A stretch of DNA of 64,000 nt, taken from a virus. Below the pieces are notes generated by a model. The model did not search any database and had not been told where the DNA came from. It worked only from the letters and a program-made list of their open reading frames with translations. Shown here piece by piece: positions 17,225-25,074 of the stretch. Position numbers and translations under genes: made by a program. The DNA lies in IMG/VR virus record IMGVR_UViG_3300043436_004480, positions 1 to 64,000 of that record; one strand, given 5' to 3'. How positions within the stretch are numbered: position 1 is the stretch's first letter; every line of letters begins with the position of its first letter.

Positions 17225-18506
17225 TTATAGTCAATCGTTCTATTTTTGTGATTGTGTCCTCTAACGATAAATATGTTGCAGGTGCAGAATCTTTTTGCGC
17301 TTTTTCTAGCCAACTTTCCTCTACTGTTGAAGTGTAAACTAAATTCACAAACATTGCAGTTTTATAAGTTCCGTCTTTTCTAAGACGGCAAACCCGGCCT
17401 TTTCTTTGAACATTACTTGTTGCACTTGAATTATAAGCTGCTGCTATTCCAAGATATAATTTGTCGTCAGAAAATCCTTCGTTCAGTGCCGATGCAGACA
17501 ACATTACGTCTGTCTGTCCAGATAAAAATTCAGCTAATGCTGCATCTTTTTCCTTTTTTGTTAATTTGCTGTGATAAATACTGCATTTACGGAAAGTTTG
17601 AAGTTTAACTTTCAAATTTTCTATAAATTCAATAGACTGAGAGAATATAATAGTTTTACAGTTAGTTTCTGTGAGTATTCTAACTATTATATCTTCTTTT
17701 GCTTTGCTCTGCTGTAAAAGATCAGATCTTTTCTTCATAAAAGCCAAAAAACAAGAGGAACTTGTTTTTATTGCTTCTATCGGAAGATTTTTCTTTTTTG
17801 CCCATTTTGCTGCAACTGCCGGAGTATTACAAGCAGATGTTGCAGCAGCAAAATCGTTATCAAAAACTTTTAAGTTTTTTGGTATTTGCTCAGAATAATA
17901 ATCATATTGATTCTTCTGCTCGTGAGTCAGATTCATCCTTAGATTTATTTCCTGATAAGGTGCTACCCAACCATTTCTAACTGCCATTTCCAAACTTATA
18001 GTATATAAGATTGGAGCAAGTTGAGTAAAAGTTGTATGCAAACCATCTAGTCTTTCTGCTGTTGCTGAAAGTCCTAATATAAATTTGTAAGGAACTTCCC
18101 ACATTCTTACGAACTGTCTGCCAATTGCTTCATCAGCATTGCCTCCATAATTGTGAATTTCGTCTGCAATTATAAAGGTATTTTCAGTATCAGTTATTTC
18201 ACCAGCAATTAGTTTATTTACATAAGTGTTTATGATATAAACATTTATATTTTGTCTAAATTGTGGTAAAACAAATTTATCTAAGTCCGCAGTCCAGTTA
18301 ACAAGGTGGTTTGTTTTATTTAAGATAATTGTTATTGGAAGATTTGGATTTTTTGCTCTTGTTCTGTTTATTGCTTTGCAAGCCATTACAGTTTTACCAA
18401 AAGAAGTACAACAAGCAAATGTTCCTCTACCTTTATATGCTCTCCAATAATTATCTAATAAGTAGTCTTGAATCTGATCTCGACTCAATCCATCTATGTT
18501 TTCCAC
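17214..18506 (-). CDS. SF2 (DEAD/SNF2-like) helicase, 430 aa
   Basis: Motif I is CCTSFGKTVM (32-41), motif II ADEIHNYGG (114-122), motif III LGLSATAERLDG, and motif VI NVQRKGRVCRLRKDG near the C-terminus. Motif order and spacing give a complete two-domain SF2 motor. It resembles UvsW-like or SNF2-like phage helicases, which remodel replication forks or recombination intermediates. It overlaps the 248-residue gene and starts 1 bp after the polymerase stop. Confidence 0.85.
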   Translation of the reverse strand: MENIDGLSRDQIQDYLLDNYWRAYKGRGTFACCTSFGKTVMACKAINRTRAKNPNLPITIILNKTNHLVNWTADLDKFVLPQFRQNINVYIINTYVNKLIAGEITDTENTFIIADEIHNYGGNADEAIGRQFVRMWEVPYKFILGLSATAERLDGLHTTFTQLAPILYTISLEMAVRNGWVAPYQEINLRMNLTHEQKNQYDYYSEQIPKNLKVFDNDFAAATSACNTPAVAAKWAKKKNLPIEAIKTSSSCFLAFMKKRSDLLQQSKAKEDIIVRILTETNCKTIIFSQSIEFIENLKVKLQTFRKCSIYHSKLTKKEKDAALAEFLSGQTDVMLSASALNEGFSDDKLYLGIAAAYNSSATSNVQRKGRVCRLRKDGTYKTAMFVNLVYTSTVEESWLEKAQKDSAPATYLSLEDTITKIERLTINDR

Positions 18507-18507
18507 A

Positions 18508-20415
18508 TTAAAATAAAGTTAATTGTTGATTTTCAATTTCGTGTGCAAACTTACTACATTCGTTAATATAAAATTTGTAGTCAATATCTACATCTTTTAT
18601 TGTAACTCCACGTAAGTCGTTTGCTAGTGTTAACAATGATTTTGCTATTACAAAACTCTCTGCTCCTGTGTCTTTATTACGTTTCATTAAATAACCACCT
18701 TTTTTAGATACGAAATACCTATTTGTTTTTGGTAGTTTTTCTATTTTAACGTCTCCATTCTGAACAATTTTGAATATAAATTCAAATTTAGAATCTGCTT
18801 TTTGAGAAGAACAGAAATCATACAAATCTGTATGCTCCATAATAGTTTTTCGGTAATCTATTCCTTCTGTAAAGTATTTAACTAAAGCATAAGGAATAAT
18901 CGGCATATCGAAACCTTTTTCTATTGGCTTTTCATAAAGAAATCCGCCTTTAGTTTTAATAGAGAATTTTCCATCTGCTTTTGGTTCCATTGCAACATAA
19001 CTGTTCATTGCTTTACAAACAAATTTGGTATATAGAGTTTCCTCCAATTCCATTTTTGTTGTATTTTCCCAATCAGTTCCGATTTTATCGTACTCTTCTT
19101 TTTTGTCAACTGGAACCAAAGTAAGAATACCATCGGTATTTGCAGAAATAGTTTTGAATCCGTGAATCTGATTTTGTTCTGCAAGCATCAAAATTCCTAA
19201 CTGCCCAGATAATGTAACAGTTAAAAATGCAGTCGGATCATATAAAGGAGAAGGAGGAGAAGTTTTTGATCTTCCCATATTAAATTTACCTACTGCTGCG
19301 TTAATAACAATTTTATTAACTTCTGCTGGTAATTTCATACCTTTAGCTTTGTATTCTAATCTTTCTACTGTTTGATCTTTTAGAATTTGATTAAATTCAG
19401 GACTTAAATGGTAAGGTCTTATAAGCCATTCATTACACAAACTTGGATAGTAAGATTTTACATCTTTGTCTGATAAATAATGAGTTTTTGTTGAATAATG
19501 AATTTTAGGATAATCTACTGTATGAATACCGCCAATTCCTAAAATATACTCAACATTATCAATCATTACTCTTTCTTTCATTACTCCTTTTTCAAGCTTA
19601 AAACTTTTATTACGAAGTTCTTCAAGAAATTTTTGTAATTGTGGAGTCTCAAACTTTACAAATGGTAAAATGCAATCTTTAAGATGAACAACTTTGTTTT
19701 CTCTAAAGTTTTTTCTGAATTCATGCTTATTATCTCCAGTTTTTTCACAATAAAGCTTAGTAATAAGCATATCTGCTACTGTACTACGAGAAGAAGACAT
19801 AACCGGTAAGTTATATCTGTTTTTTACGTTTTCTCTAAGCTTGATTTCAGGAAAAAAGTATTTAGTTAGTTCATGAGTTATTAAAACATCATTAAAACAA
19901 TAATCTCTAACTAAATCTGCTTGTTCTCTTGTAAGAATTGCTTCTGGAGAAAATGGTAAATCTTGAATAAGTGGCATTTTTAAATTTACTGCACAACTTT
20001 TCAAAGATTTACCAATTTTATCCAATCTACCTAAAGTCATCAAGTCAATTGTATTACAATGCAACTTGTCAATCTTATGATAGATTTTTTGTTCTCTTAA
20101 CTCTCGAATAAGGTTATTTGAAAAAGCATTCATTTTCTTAGGACTTGGGTTTTTCATTCCTAAGAACTTGTTCAGCATTACATCATCATAAGAAATGTTG
20201 TTGTAGCCGATCAGATAATCTTTTCCTTTTTCTGGGCCTGCTTCGAGAGATAATAAAAATTCTTCTAATTCTTGGGCAGAAGTTTTTGTTTCTTCTCTAC
20301 CTTCTTCTGAAACAAACAGTTCAAAATAAAACTTGTTATCTGTGTTGTATTCTTGAAAGCATACTAGAAAGTAATTAAGATAACTTTCTATATCATAAAC
20401 GAATTTTCTTGCCAT
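18508..20415 (-). CDS. DNA polymerase, family B, 635 aa
   Basis: The 3'-5' exonuclease motifs are YDIES (residues 6-10), YNNISYDD (about 89-96) and YCFNDVL. The polymerase motifs are DVKSYYPS (motif A), KIVINAAVGKFN (motif B, unusual in lacking the usual NxxYG tyrosine) and SANTDGI (motif C, with Thr-Asp where many have Asp-Thr-Asp). It is short for family B, without an obvious thumb extension or TPR1 terminal-protein insertion. It replicates the phage genome with the neighbouring helicase and primase. It has its own host-type promoter. Confidence 0.9.
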   Translation of the reverse strand: MARKFVYDIESYLNYFLVCFQEYNTDNKFYFELFVSEEGREETKTSAQELEEFLLSLEAGPEKGKDYLIGYNNISYDDVMLNKFLGMKNPSPKKMNAFSNNLIRELREQKIYHKIDKLHCNTIDLMTLGRLDKIGKSLKSCAVNLKMPLIQDLPFSPEAILTREQADLVRDYCFNDVLITHELTKYFFPEIKLRENVKNRYNLPVMSSSRSTVADMLITKLYCEKTGDNKHEFRKNFRENKVVHLKDCILPFVKFETPQLQKFLEELRNKSFKLEKGVMKERVMIDNVEYILGIGGIHTVDYPKIHYSTKTHYLSDKDVKSYYPSLCNEWLIRPYHLSPEFNQILKDQTVERLEYKAKGMKLPAEVNKIVINAAVGKFNMGRSKTSPPSPLYDPTAFLTVTLSGQLGILMLAEQNQIHGFKTISANTDGILTLVPVDKKEEYDKIGTDWENTTKMELEETLYTKFVCKAMNSYVAMEPKADGKFSIKTKGGFLYEKPIEKGFDMPIIPYALVKYFTEGIDYRKTIMEHTDLYDFCSSQKADSKFEFIFKIVQNGDVKIEKLPKTNRYFVSKKGGYLMKRNKDTGAESFVIAKSLLTLANDLRGVTIKDVDIDYKFYINECSKFAHEIENQQLTLF

Positions 20416-20441
20416 AAATTAAAAGATGATGTTCAGAGTAT

Positions 20442-20472
20442 CAAAGTTAAGCAAACATTATTTAGTTCTCAA
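20442..20472 (-). promoter_or_regulatory. Host-type promoter for DNA polymerase gene
   Basis: TTG, 20 bp, TAACTTTG on the - strand, ending 27 bp before the polymerase ATG. The upstream gene's stop lies within the promoter region, so the polymerase can be transcribed separately. Confidence 0.6.
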
Positions 20473-21097
20473 CTAAATTTTCACTTTTTGATTTCTTGAT
20501 ACTTACTGCTGCTGGGTTTAGCTGGGATAAACAGAATTTAGATTCATACTTTACATTAGAACGTATATCTAAATCTGCATGACCTTCTGTTGAGTAACGG
20601 AATGCAAAGAATTGATAATTACCAAACTGATCAAGTTTTACAGTTTTATCTTTTCTATCACGAACAAGCTGTTTGCTTTCTTTTTGACGAAGTAAATTCG
20701 CATCTCCTCGGTTTATTCTCTCTAGTTCTTCTCTTGTCAAGATAGGAATACTAGAAATTATTTTTTGAATGCGAGCATTTAGAGGAATAAACTTTTCAGA
20801 ACAAAGTTGTAAATCTTGATTCTGCATATAGAAGTCATATACATCGTCTTCTATACTAATTGTAATCTTTCTACTTTCTACTGGATGTTTTTTAACAAGC
20901 ATCATTTCACCACATAAAGAGTCGTGAAATTTATCTTGATCTTTTACAACTTCATAGTAACTTCTTTCGATGTCTTGTTGCAAAATAGCAATTTTCTTGC
21001 TAGATAGATCTTTGTGAGTAGTAATTGCGCTGAAATAAACAGCAAGGTCACTTACTTTCTCGATTAATTTTGGCGCAAACGCTTTTAACTTTTCCAT
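20462..21097 (-). CDS. Hypothetical protein, 211 aa
   Basis: Unrecognised. Mostly helical N-terminus, a charged stretch (RQKESKQLVRDRKDKTVK) near residue 150 and a short beta-rich C-terminus. It lies between the MazZ-like gene and the polymerase, so it probably belongs to the replication cluster. Confidence 0.72.
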   Translation of the reverse strand: MEKLKAFAPKLIEKVSDLAVYFSAITTHKDLSSKKIAILQQDIERSYYEVVKDQDKFHDSLCGEMMLVKKHPVESRKITISIEDDVYDFYMQNQDLQLCSEKFIPLNARIQKIISSIPILTREELERINRGDANLLRQKESKQLVRDRKDKTVKLDQFGNYQFFAFRYSTEGHADLDIRSNVKYESKFCLSQLNPAAVSIKKSKSENLVEN

Positions 21098-21129
21098 TTT
21101 GGTCTGAGGTTTTGGAAACTAATTTTAAT

Positions 21130-21918
21130 TTACTGTTCTGCTAATATTTCATCAACAGATTGTGGTACTGAACGCAACTTTTTAATTGTACTGTTTGTAT
21201 TGCAATGATATTCTAAGAACATACAATTACAAAGTCCGTGTGAAATGTGAGTATTTCCACTATCTTTGTCGTGAATTTCTCCACATAAATACTTTTCTAA
21301 ATGATTTATCAAAGAGTTTATGATTTGATGTGGATCCATTTGTTTTTTCCAGTTATTAGCTGAATATTTTTTTGCTCCTTCTACCAAACATTCTGCAAAT
21401 TCTGGAAGAACACTACAAAAGAGACTATGATCCACTTTTGAACTGTTGTCTCGCATTGCTTCATTAGGAAGCAAATGTTTAGAATTTTTCTCGTATTTCT
21501 TTAGTTTTTCTATTCCTATATCAAATACATACTCTTTATCTTTTTCAGATAAACCAATAAGAAAAAAAGCAACTGCTGTTTGCATACAACAGTTCATAAT
21601 ACTATCAACATGTCTGTTTTCTGGACTGCACGTTTTAAAGTATTCATAGGAAGCTATTAAAACTTCTTCTTCTTTTGTAGTTGCAAAATAATACAGATTT
21701 TTAAGAAAATAAGAATAAACTAATTTTAAAAATATAGGTTCTATTAGAAACAAAGAGTTTTTCTCAGCGAGAAAATCTTTTAATAGATAATCCCTCATGT
21801 GTGAAAACTGAACTTCAAAATCACCATGAGTCGGATTATATATTATGTGTTTTACAGAAATTATATCGTGAAGAAATTCAGGATTTTCTGTAAGTTGCAT
21901 ACCTTCTTGATTTAACAT
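21130..21918 (-). CDS. dATP/dGTP diphosphohydrolase-like protein (DUF5664/MazZ type), 262 aa
   Basis: The second half (about residues 165-245) carries EGAKKYSANNWKK, then INHLEKYLCGE, then DKDSGNTHISHGLCN. This is the order of the DUF5664 family: KY..NW, H...GE, D..SG..H..H. Characterised members (MazZ) hydrolyse dGTP or dATP to the monophosphate and belong to Z-genome synthesis in some phages. The first half is unassigned. No PurZ-like gene is visible in this window. A simpler nucleotide-pool role is also possible. Confidence 0.7.
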   Translation of the reverse strand: MLNQEGMQLTENPEFLHDIISVKHIIYNPTHGDFEVQFSHMRDYLLKDFLAEKNSLFLIEPIFLKLVYSYFLKNLYYFATTKEEEVLIASYEYFKTCSPENRHVDSIMNCCMQTAVAFFLIGLSEKDKEYVFDIGIEKLKKYEKNSKHLLPNEAMRDNSSKVDHSLFCSVLPEFAECLVEGAKKYSANNWKKQMDPHQIINSLINHLEKYLCGEIHDKDSGNTHISHGLCNCMFLEYHCNTNSTIKKLRSVPQSVDEILAEQ

Positions 21919-22054
21919 ACTTAGTACATTTTGATGGTTTTAAGGGCTTGAGAATTGAATAGATTTTAGCAAGCTGACCATTGGGCAAGGATATTAAAAT
22001 CTAAATGGGTATTGATTGAGGTATGAACCCCAGAAAAAGAAAGAAGCTGGCGGA

Positions 22055-22243
22055 CTACCACATTTCTAACCATTTCTTGAATAATGCAACGATTGTTATT
22101 ATTGAAACTCCCCAAATTAAACCTACCAAAAACCAATCTGAAAATCGGTTCTTTTTAATGGCGTCATTTAAAGAAAGCGCACAAAACATTGCATGAAGAA
22201 GGATTATTATTACAAATCCTATTGTGTAAATAACTTCTTTCAC
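22055..22243 (-). CDS. Two-helix membrane protein, 62 aa
   Basis: Two hydrophobic segments (YTIGFVIIILLHAMFCALSL and FLVGLIWGVSIITIVALF) are joined by a short charged loop, the shape of a small inner-membrane protein. It is the last gene of the accessory block before the MazZ-like gene. A holin-like or exclusion role is possible; nothing specific shows it. Confidence 0.7.
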   Translation of the reverse strand: MKEVIYTIGFVIIILLHAMFCALSLNDAIKKNRFSDWFLVGLIWGVSIITIVALFKKWLEMW

Positions 22244-22245
22244 AA

Positions 22246-22542
22246 CTATTCAAGTTTTGGGAATGGACTCCAATGTGAATACATATAGTATTCTGCATAA
22301 TACTTGTTTTTAGTTATGATTTTCTCTCCGTCTATGTGAGAATGACCATCCGTAAGACGATCAGGATTAAAACGAACATCTCTGGAGAAAATTGTTCCGT
22401 ATACAATAATACTTTGTCCTTTCTCTGGCAATTCGTCTGCAAATCTCTTGGGTTTTAGTTCAGTAAATGCAGCATCTACTCCTCTTTTGAAAGCAACCAT
22501 TGAGTTACTTTCTGTATAGGGATTTTCTATTTTTATTTTCAT
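22246..22542 (-). CDS. DUF551-like paralogue 1, 98 aa
   Basis: Starts MKIKIENPYTES; the ATG forms an ATGA overlap with the upstream paralogue's stop, which decides the start. The pattern is NPY, a helix RGVDAAF, KPKRFADELPEKGQSIIVYG, and a terminal SHWSPFPKLE. It matches DUF551-like phage proteins (LPE...VLV...WMPLPE). Three relatives lie nearby and at 30 kb. Function unknown. Confidence 0.68.
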   Translation of the reverse strand: MKIKIENPYTESNSMVAFKRGVDAAFTELKPKRFADELPEKGQSIIVYGTIFSRDVRFNPDRLTDGHSHIDGEKIITKNKYYAEYYMYSHWSPFPKLE

Positions 22543-22835
22543 AATTCTGGAAAAGGTAACCAATGAGTGTATTTAAAATAATTTACATAACAATTATCTT
22601 TTATCTTCGTGGAATCAAAAGATGTAATGTTAGCAAAACTAGTTATGTGCTTACCAAGAACCAAAACAATCTGTCTTTCTTCCGGAAACTCATCTGCAAA
22701 CTTTTTAGGTTTTAATGCAGAAAATGCAGCTTGAACACCTTCATCGAACACAACTGATTTCAAAAAATTGAAATGTGCTGTCGAGTTTTCTGTTCCTATT
22801 TGCTCTGCTGTTCTATAAGGATTTTTAATATCCAT
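22539..22835 (-). CDS. DUF551-like paralogue 2, 98 aa
   Basis: Starts MDIKNPYRTAEQ; shares GVQAAFSALKPKKFADEFPEE, IVLVLG and THWLPFPEL with its neighbours. A clear tandem duplicate of the adjacent genes with diverged middle sections. Function unknown. Confidence 0.7.
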   Translation of the reverse strand: MDIKNPYRTAEQIGTENSTAHFNFLKSVVFDEGVQAAFSALKPKKFADEFPEERQIVLVLGKHITSFANITSFDSTKIKDNCYVNYFKYTHWLPFPEL

Positions 22836-22840
22836 AAGTA

Positions 22841-23122
22841 TTAACTTTTAAATGGAAATGGTCTCCAATGTGTATATTTATAATTACAAAAAGTAAATAT
22901 TCCATCTTCAAGATGGTCCTCCCAGAAAAAAGCTTTTTTACAATTCATATTATCCATAACTATTATTGGTTGCCATGGTTCTGGTAATTGTTCTTTAAAA
23001 CTTTTTTCTCTGGTTGCTTCTAATGCAGCTTGTACACCTTCTGCAAAACATTTTTCTCTAACACTAAAGTAGATTTTTCCGTCTTTACAGTTTTCTTTGA
23101 CGTAAGGATTTTTAATATCCAT
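22841..23122 (-). CDS. DUF551-like paralogue 3, 93 aa
   Basis: Starts MDIKNPYVKEN; shares EGVQAALEATREKSF, LPEPWQPIIVM and YTHWRPFPFKS with the two genes downstream. The conserved ends and variable centre suggest diversification after duplication. Confidence 0.7.
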   Translation of the reverse strand: MDIKNPYVKENCKDGKIYFSVREKCFAEGVQAALEATREKSFKEQLPEPWQPIIVMDNMNCKKAFFWEDHLEDGIFTFCNYKYTHWRPFPFKS

Positions 23123-23124
23123 AG

Positions 23125-23454
23125 TTATTTCTTGATTAAGTAAAAATCCATGTTTACTTTTTTAGAAGTTTTAAGAATTGTAAAAGAAAGTGAAAATTCA
23201 AAATCTTTATATTTACCTAATTCTTCTGAAAACTCTGAGTTTATAAACTCTTTTACTGTAATCTCTAAACCTTTGACTTTTTCTGATGCAGTTCCAAACT
23301 TATCATCTTCAAAGATTGGATTCGTGAGAACTAATCTTTTTGCAAATGAGGTAAAACCTTTGTTGTGAAGTACAGAATCTTCGAGTCTTGCTAATAGTTC
23401 TTTTCCAAGTTCTTTGATGGAATTATGGAATTCTGTATTGAAACCGTCTATCAT
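23125..23454 (-). CDS. Hypothetical protein, 109 aa
   Basis: Unrecognised, charged, mixed alpha/beta. An exact CCCAGAAAAAG motif lies at 23461-23471, immediately upstream of its ATG. Confidence 0.7.
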   Translation of the reverse strand: MIDGFNTEFHNSIKELGKELLARLEDSVLHNKGFTSFAKRLVLTNPIFEDDKFGTASEKVKGLEITVKEFINSEFSEELGKYKDFEFSLSFTILKTSKKVNMDFYLIKK

Positions 23455-23486
23455 CTTCTTCTTTTTCTGGGGTTTGTAACGAAGTC

Positions 23487-23879
23487 TTAATACAAATCTT
23501 CGCTAAATAGAGTTTTTGTGGATTCTCCAGTTCTAGGACAAATTCCTATAAATTCTGCGGCTTCTTCTCTTGTCAAGTAATTATTATGTGAAGTTAGAAA
23601 ACCTTGTTCACTAAATCCATTTGTCATATCATCTACTTGTTCTTGAGTTATATCTGGATTTGCTGCTTTTACTATTGCTACAAATAACCAGATACAATGT
23701 GCGTGTCTAAGTCCAGAAATCACTATTCCTGAATCTTTATTTCTTGGCTTTACAAGCTTGGATATATCATCAGAAAACAAATTTTTGTTATTTTCTGTTT
23801 CTTCTATATAAATTGCAGAGCAAATTATATATTCTGGAACTATGATCAATCCGTGACTATCTCTTTCTTGATTATTCAT
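23487..23879 (-). CDS. Hypothetical protein, 130 aa
   Basis: I choose the ATG at 23879 (MNNQERDSHGLIIV), which overlaps the acidic gene's stop by 8 bp; 23897 is an alternative. It has alternating helices and a His-rich patch (GLRHAHCIW). YLTREEAAEFIGICPRT near the C-terminus looks like a DNA-binding helix-turn-helix of excisionase type, so a regulator is possible. Confidence 0.62.
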   Translation of the reverse strand: MNNQERDSHGLIIVPEYIICSAIYIEETENNKNLFSDDISKLVKPRNKDSGIVISGLRHAHCIWLFVAIVKAANPDITQEQVDDMTNGFSEQGFLTSHNNYLTREEAAEFIGICPRTGESTKTLFSEDLY

Positions 23880-24126
23880 CGTCTTCTTCGTCTTCAAATT
23901 CGTCTAAATCGAATTCTGCATCTTCGTCAAGATCAAAATCTTCATCAAAGAATAAATCGTCGTCTTCTTCTTCACAATCTTCATCATCTAAATCGTCGTC
24001 TTTTTCGACAGAACGATCTAAATCATCAAGTTCTTCCTCTTCTGGATCATCTGGCCCAGTTTCGGTATCATATTTCTTTAGAACTATTGGTTCTATCTCT
24101 TCGTGTTCAAGTTCTGAAAACATCAT
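23872..24126 (-). CDS. Extremely acidic protein, 84 aa
   Basis: After about 30 ordinary residues, nearly every residue is Asp or Glu (EEEELDDLDR, DDDLDDEDCEEEDDD, DEFEDEEDDE). Such proteins can mimic DNA or act as histone-like sinks; several phage anti-restriction proteins are acidic mimics, but they are folded. The low-complexity tail here may instead be an interaction tail. Starts overlap the upstream gene by 4 bp. Confidence 0.68.
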   Translation of the reverse strand: MMFSELEHEEIEPIVLKKYDTETGPDDPEEEELDDLDRSVEKDDDLDDEDCEEEDDDLFFDEDFDLDEDAEFDLDEFEDEEDDE

Positions 24127-24374
24127 TCTTTTGGAGTTTGCTTTTTAAGTTCGTTAAACTTTTTAGTTATATCCGAAATATCAAGATTTTGAAGTTCTGC
24201 AAGTCTGTACAAAGTTACTAACCATTGTAAAGTTGCATCTTTCAAATGTTGATTTTTCTTCACTTTATCTGATTCGCCAATTATATTTACAAATAGGCTT
24301 GTGTGAATCATTTGTATTGCTCCGAGACAATCAGAAATTTTCTTTGATCGTTCATCTGGCTCTTCTGTATTCAT
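24123..24374 (-). CDS. Hypothetical helical protein, 83 aa
   Basis: All-helical, soluble, no motif recognised. The ATG follows the TTTAAAATT context common to starts in this window. Upstream lies a strong hairpin terminator. Confidence 0.65.
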   Translation of the reverse strand: MNTEEPDERSKKISDCLGAIQMIHTSLFVNIIGESDKVKKNQHLKDATLQWLVTLYRLAELQNLDISDITKKFNELKKQTPKE

Positions 24375-24391
24375 AATTTTAAAGTGTTAAA

Positions 24392-24421
24392 GAAAGGAAG
24401 TATGAATTAACATACTTCCTT
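24392..24421 (-). terminator. Rho-independent terminator after the 129-aa gene
   Basis: GGAAGTATG and CATACTTCC form a perfect 9-bp stem with a 6-nt loop, followed by TTTCTTT on the - strand. Confidence 0.72.
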
Positions 24422-24432
24422 GTGATTGAGAT

Positions 24433-24822
24433 TTAGGAATTACGTAAAGTCTCCAGTTCTTTCTGCAATTCTTCAACAGATTTGCCTTTCAGAGCCTCAT
24501 TATTTTTTTCAGCAATGAGTTCTGTAATTCTGGCAATATCTGCTTCTTTTCTTGCACGTTCCTTTGCTTTTTCAGCAACAGATTTCTTTTCTGCAATTAC
24601 GAATTTCAAGATTTCAAGACGTAATTCTGAATCTTTGTCAGAAGTAGTCTTTTCATCAATGAAGCTTACAACTTGAGAAGCTTGAACTTTAGAAAAAACA
24701 TCTTTTGCAATGTTATCTAAAGAAGGCAAATTCAAATCCCAGAGTTCTTCTGTTGAGATTTGACCTTTGTTGGTAGTAAATCTAAGTTTCTTCTTAGATG
24801 CTTGTAGGAATAAATTTTCCAC
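24433..24822 (-). CDS. Hypothetical coiled-coil-like protein, 129 aa
   Basis: The C-terminal 70 residues are heptad-like and charged (EKKSVAEKAKERARKEAD, AEKNNEALKGKSVEELQKEL), predicting a coiled coil. The N-terminus contains a short beta element. It ends at a terminator. Unrecognised family. Confidence 0.7.
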   Translation of the reverse strand: MENLFLQASKKKLRFTTNKGQISTEELWDLNLPSLDNIAKDVFSKVQASQVVSFIDEKTTSDKDSELRLEILKFVIAEKKSVAEKAKERARKEADIARITELIAEKNNEALKGKSVEELQKELETLRNS

Positions 24823-24843
24823 GTTTTTGAATTGGGGTTTTAA

Positions 24844-25074
24844 CTAATTATTTAATTTTACTAGTGGTTGAACACCTTTGCTTTCTATAAATGCTTTTAT
24901 AGATTCAAAAGTGTAATGGCCTTCTTCTTTTGCAGCTTTTCCACCATCAAAAGATTCAAACATCCCTTTGAATTCAAAGGTTTCTTCATCATACTTGTAG
25001 CCTGCGGAAGTAATAAGATTTGTATTTCCTACGTTACCTCCAATACTTTTCAGATATAAAGTCTTTATTGCCAT
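24844..25074 (-). CDS. Hypothetical protein, 76 aa
   Basis: Small protein with a Gly-rich N-terminus (YLKSIGGNVGNTNLI) and an aromatic/acidic middle. It starts 1 bp inside the stop of the 672-residue gene, so the two are translationally coupled. Confidence 0.65.
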   Translation of the reverse strand: MAIKTLYLKSIGGNVGNTNLITSAGYKYDEETFEFKGMFESFDGGKAAKEEGHYTFESIKAFIESKGVQPLVKLNN

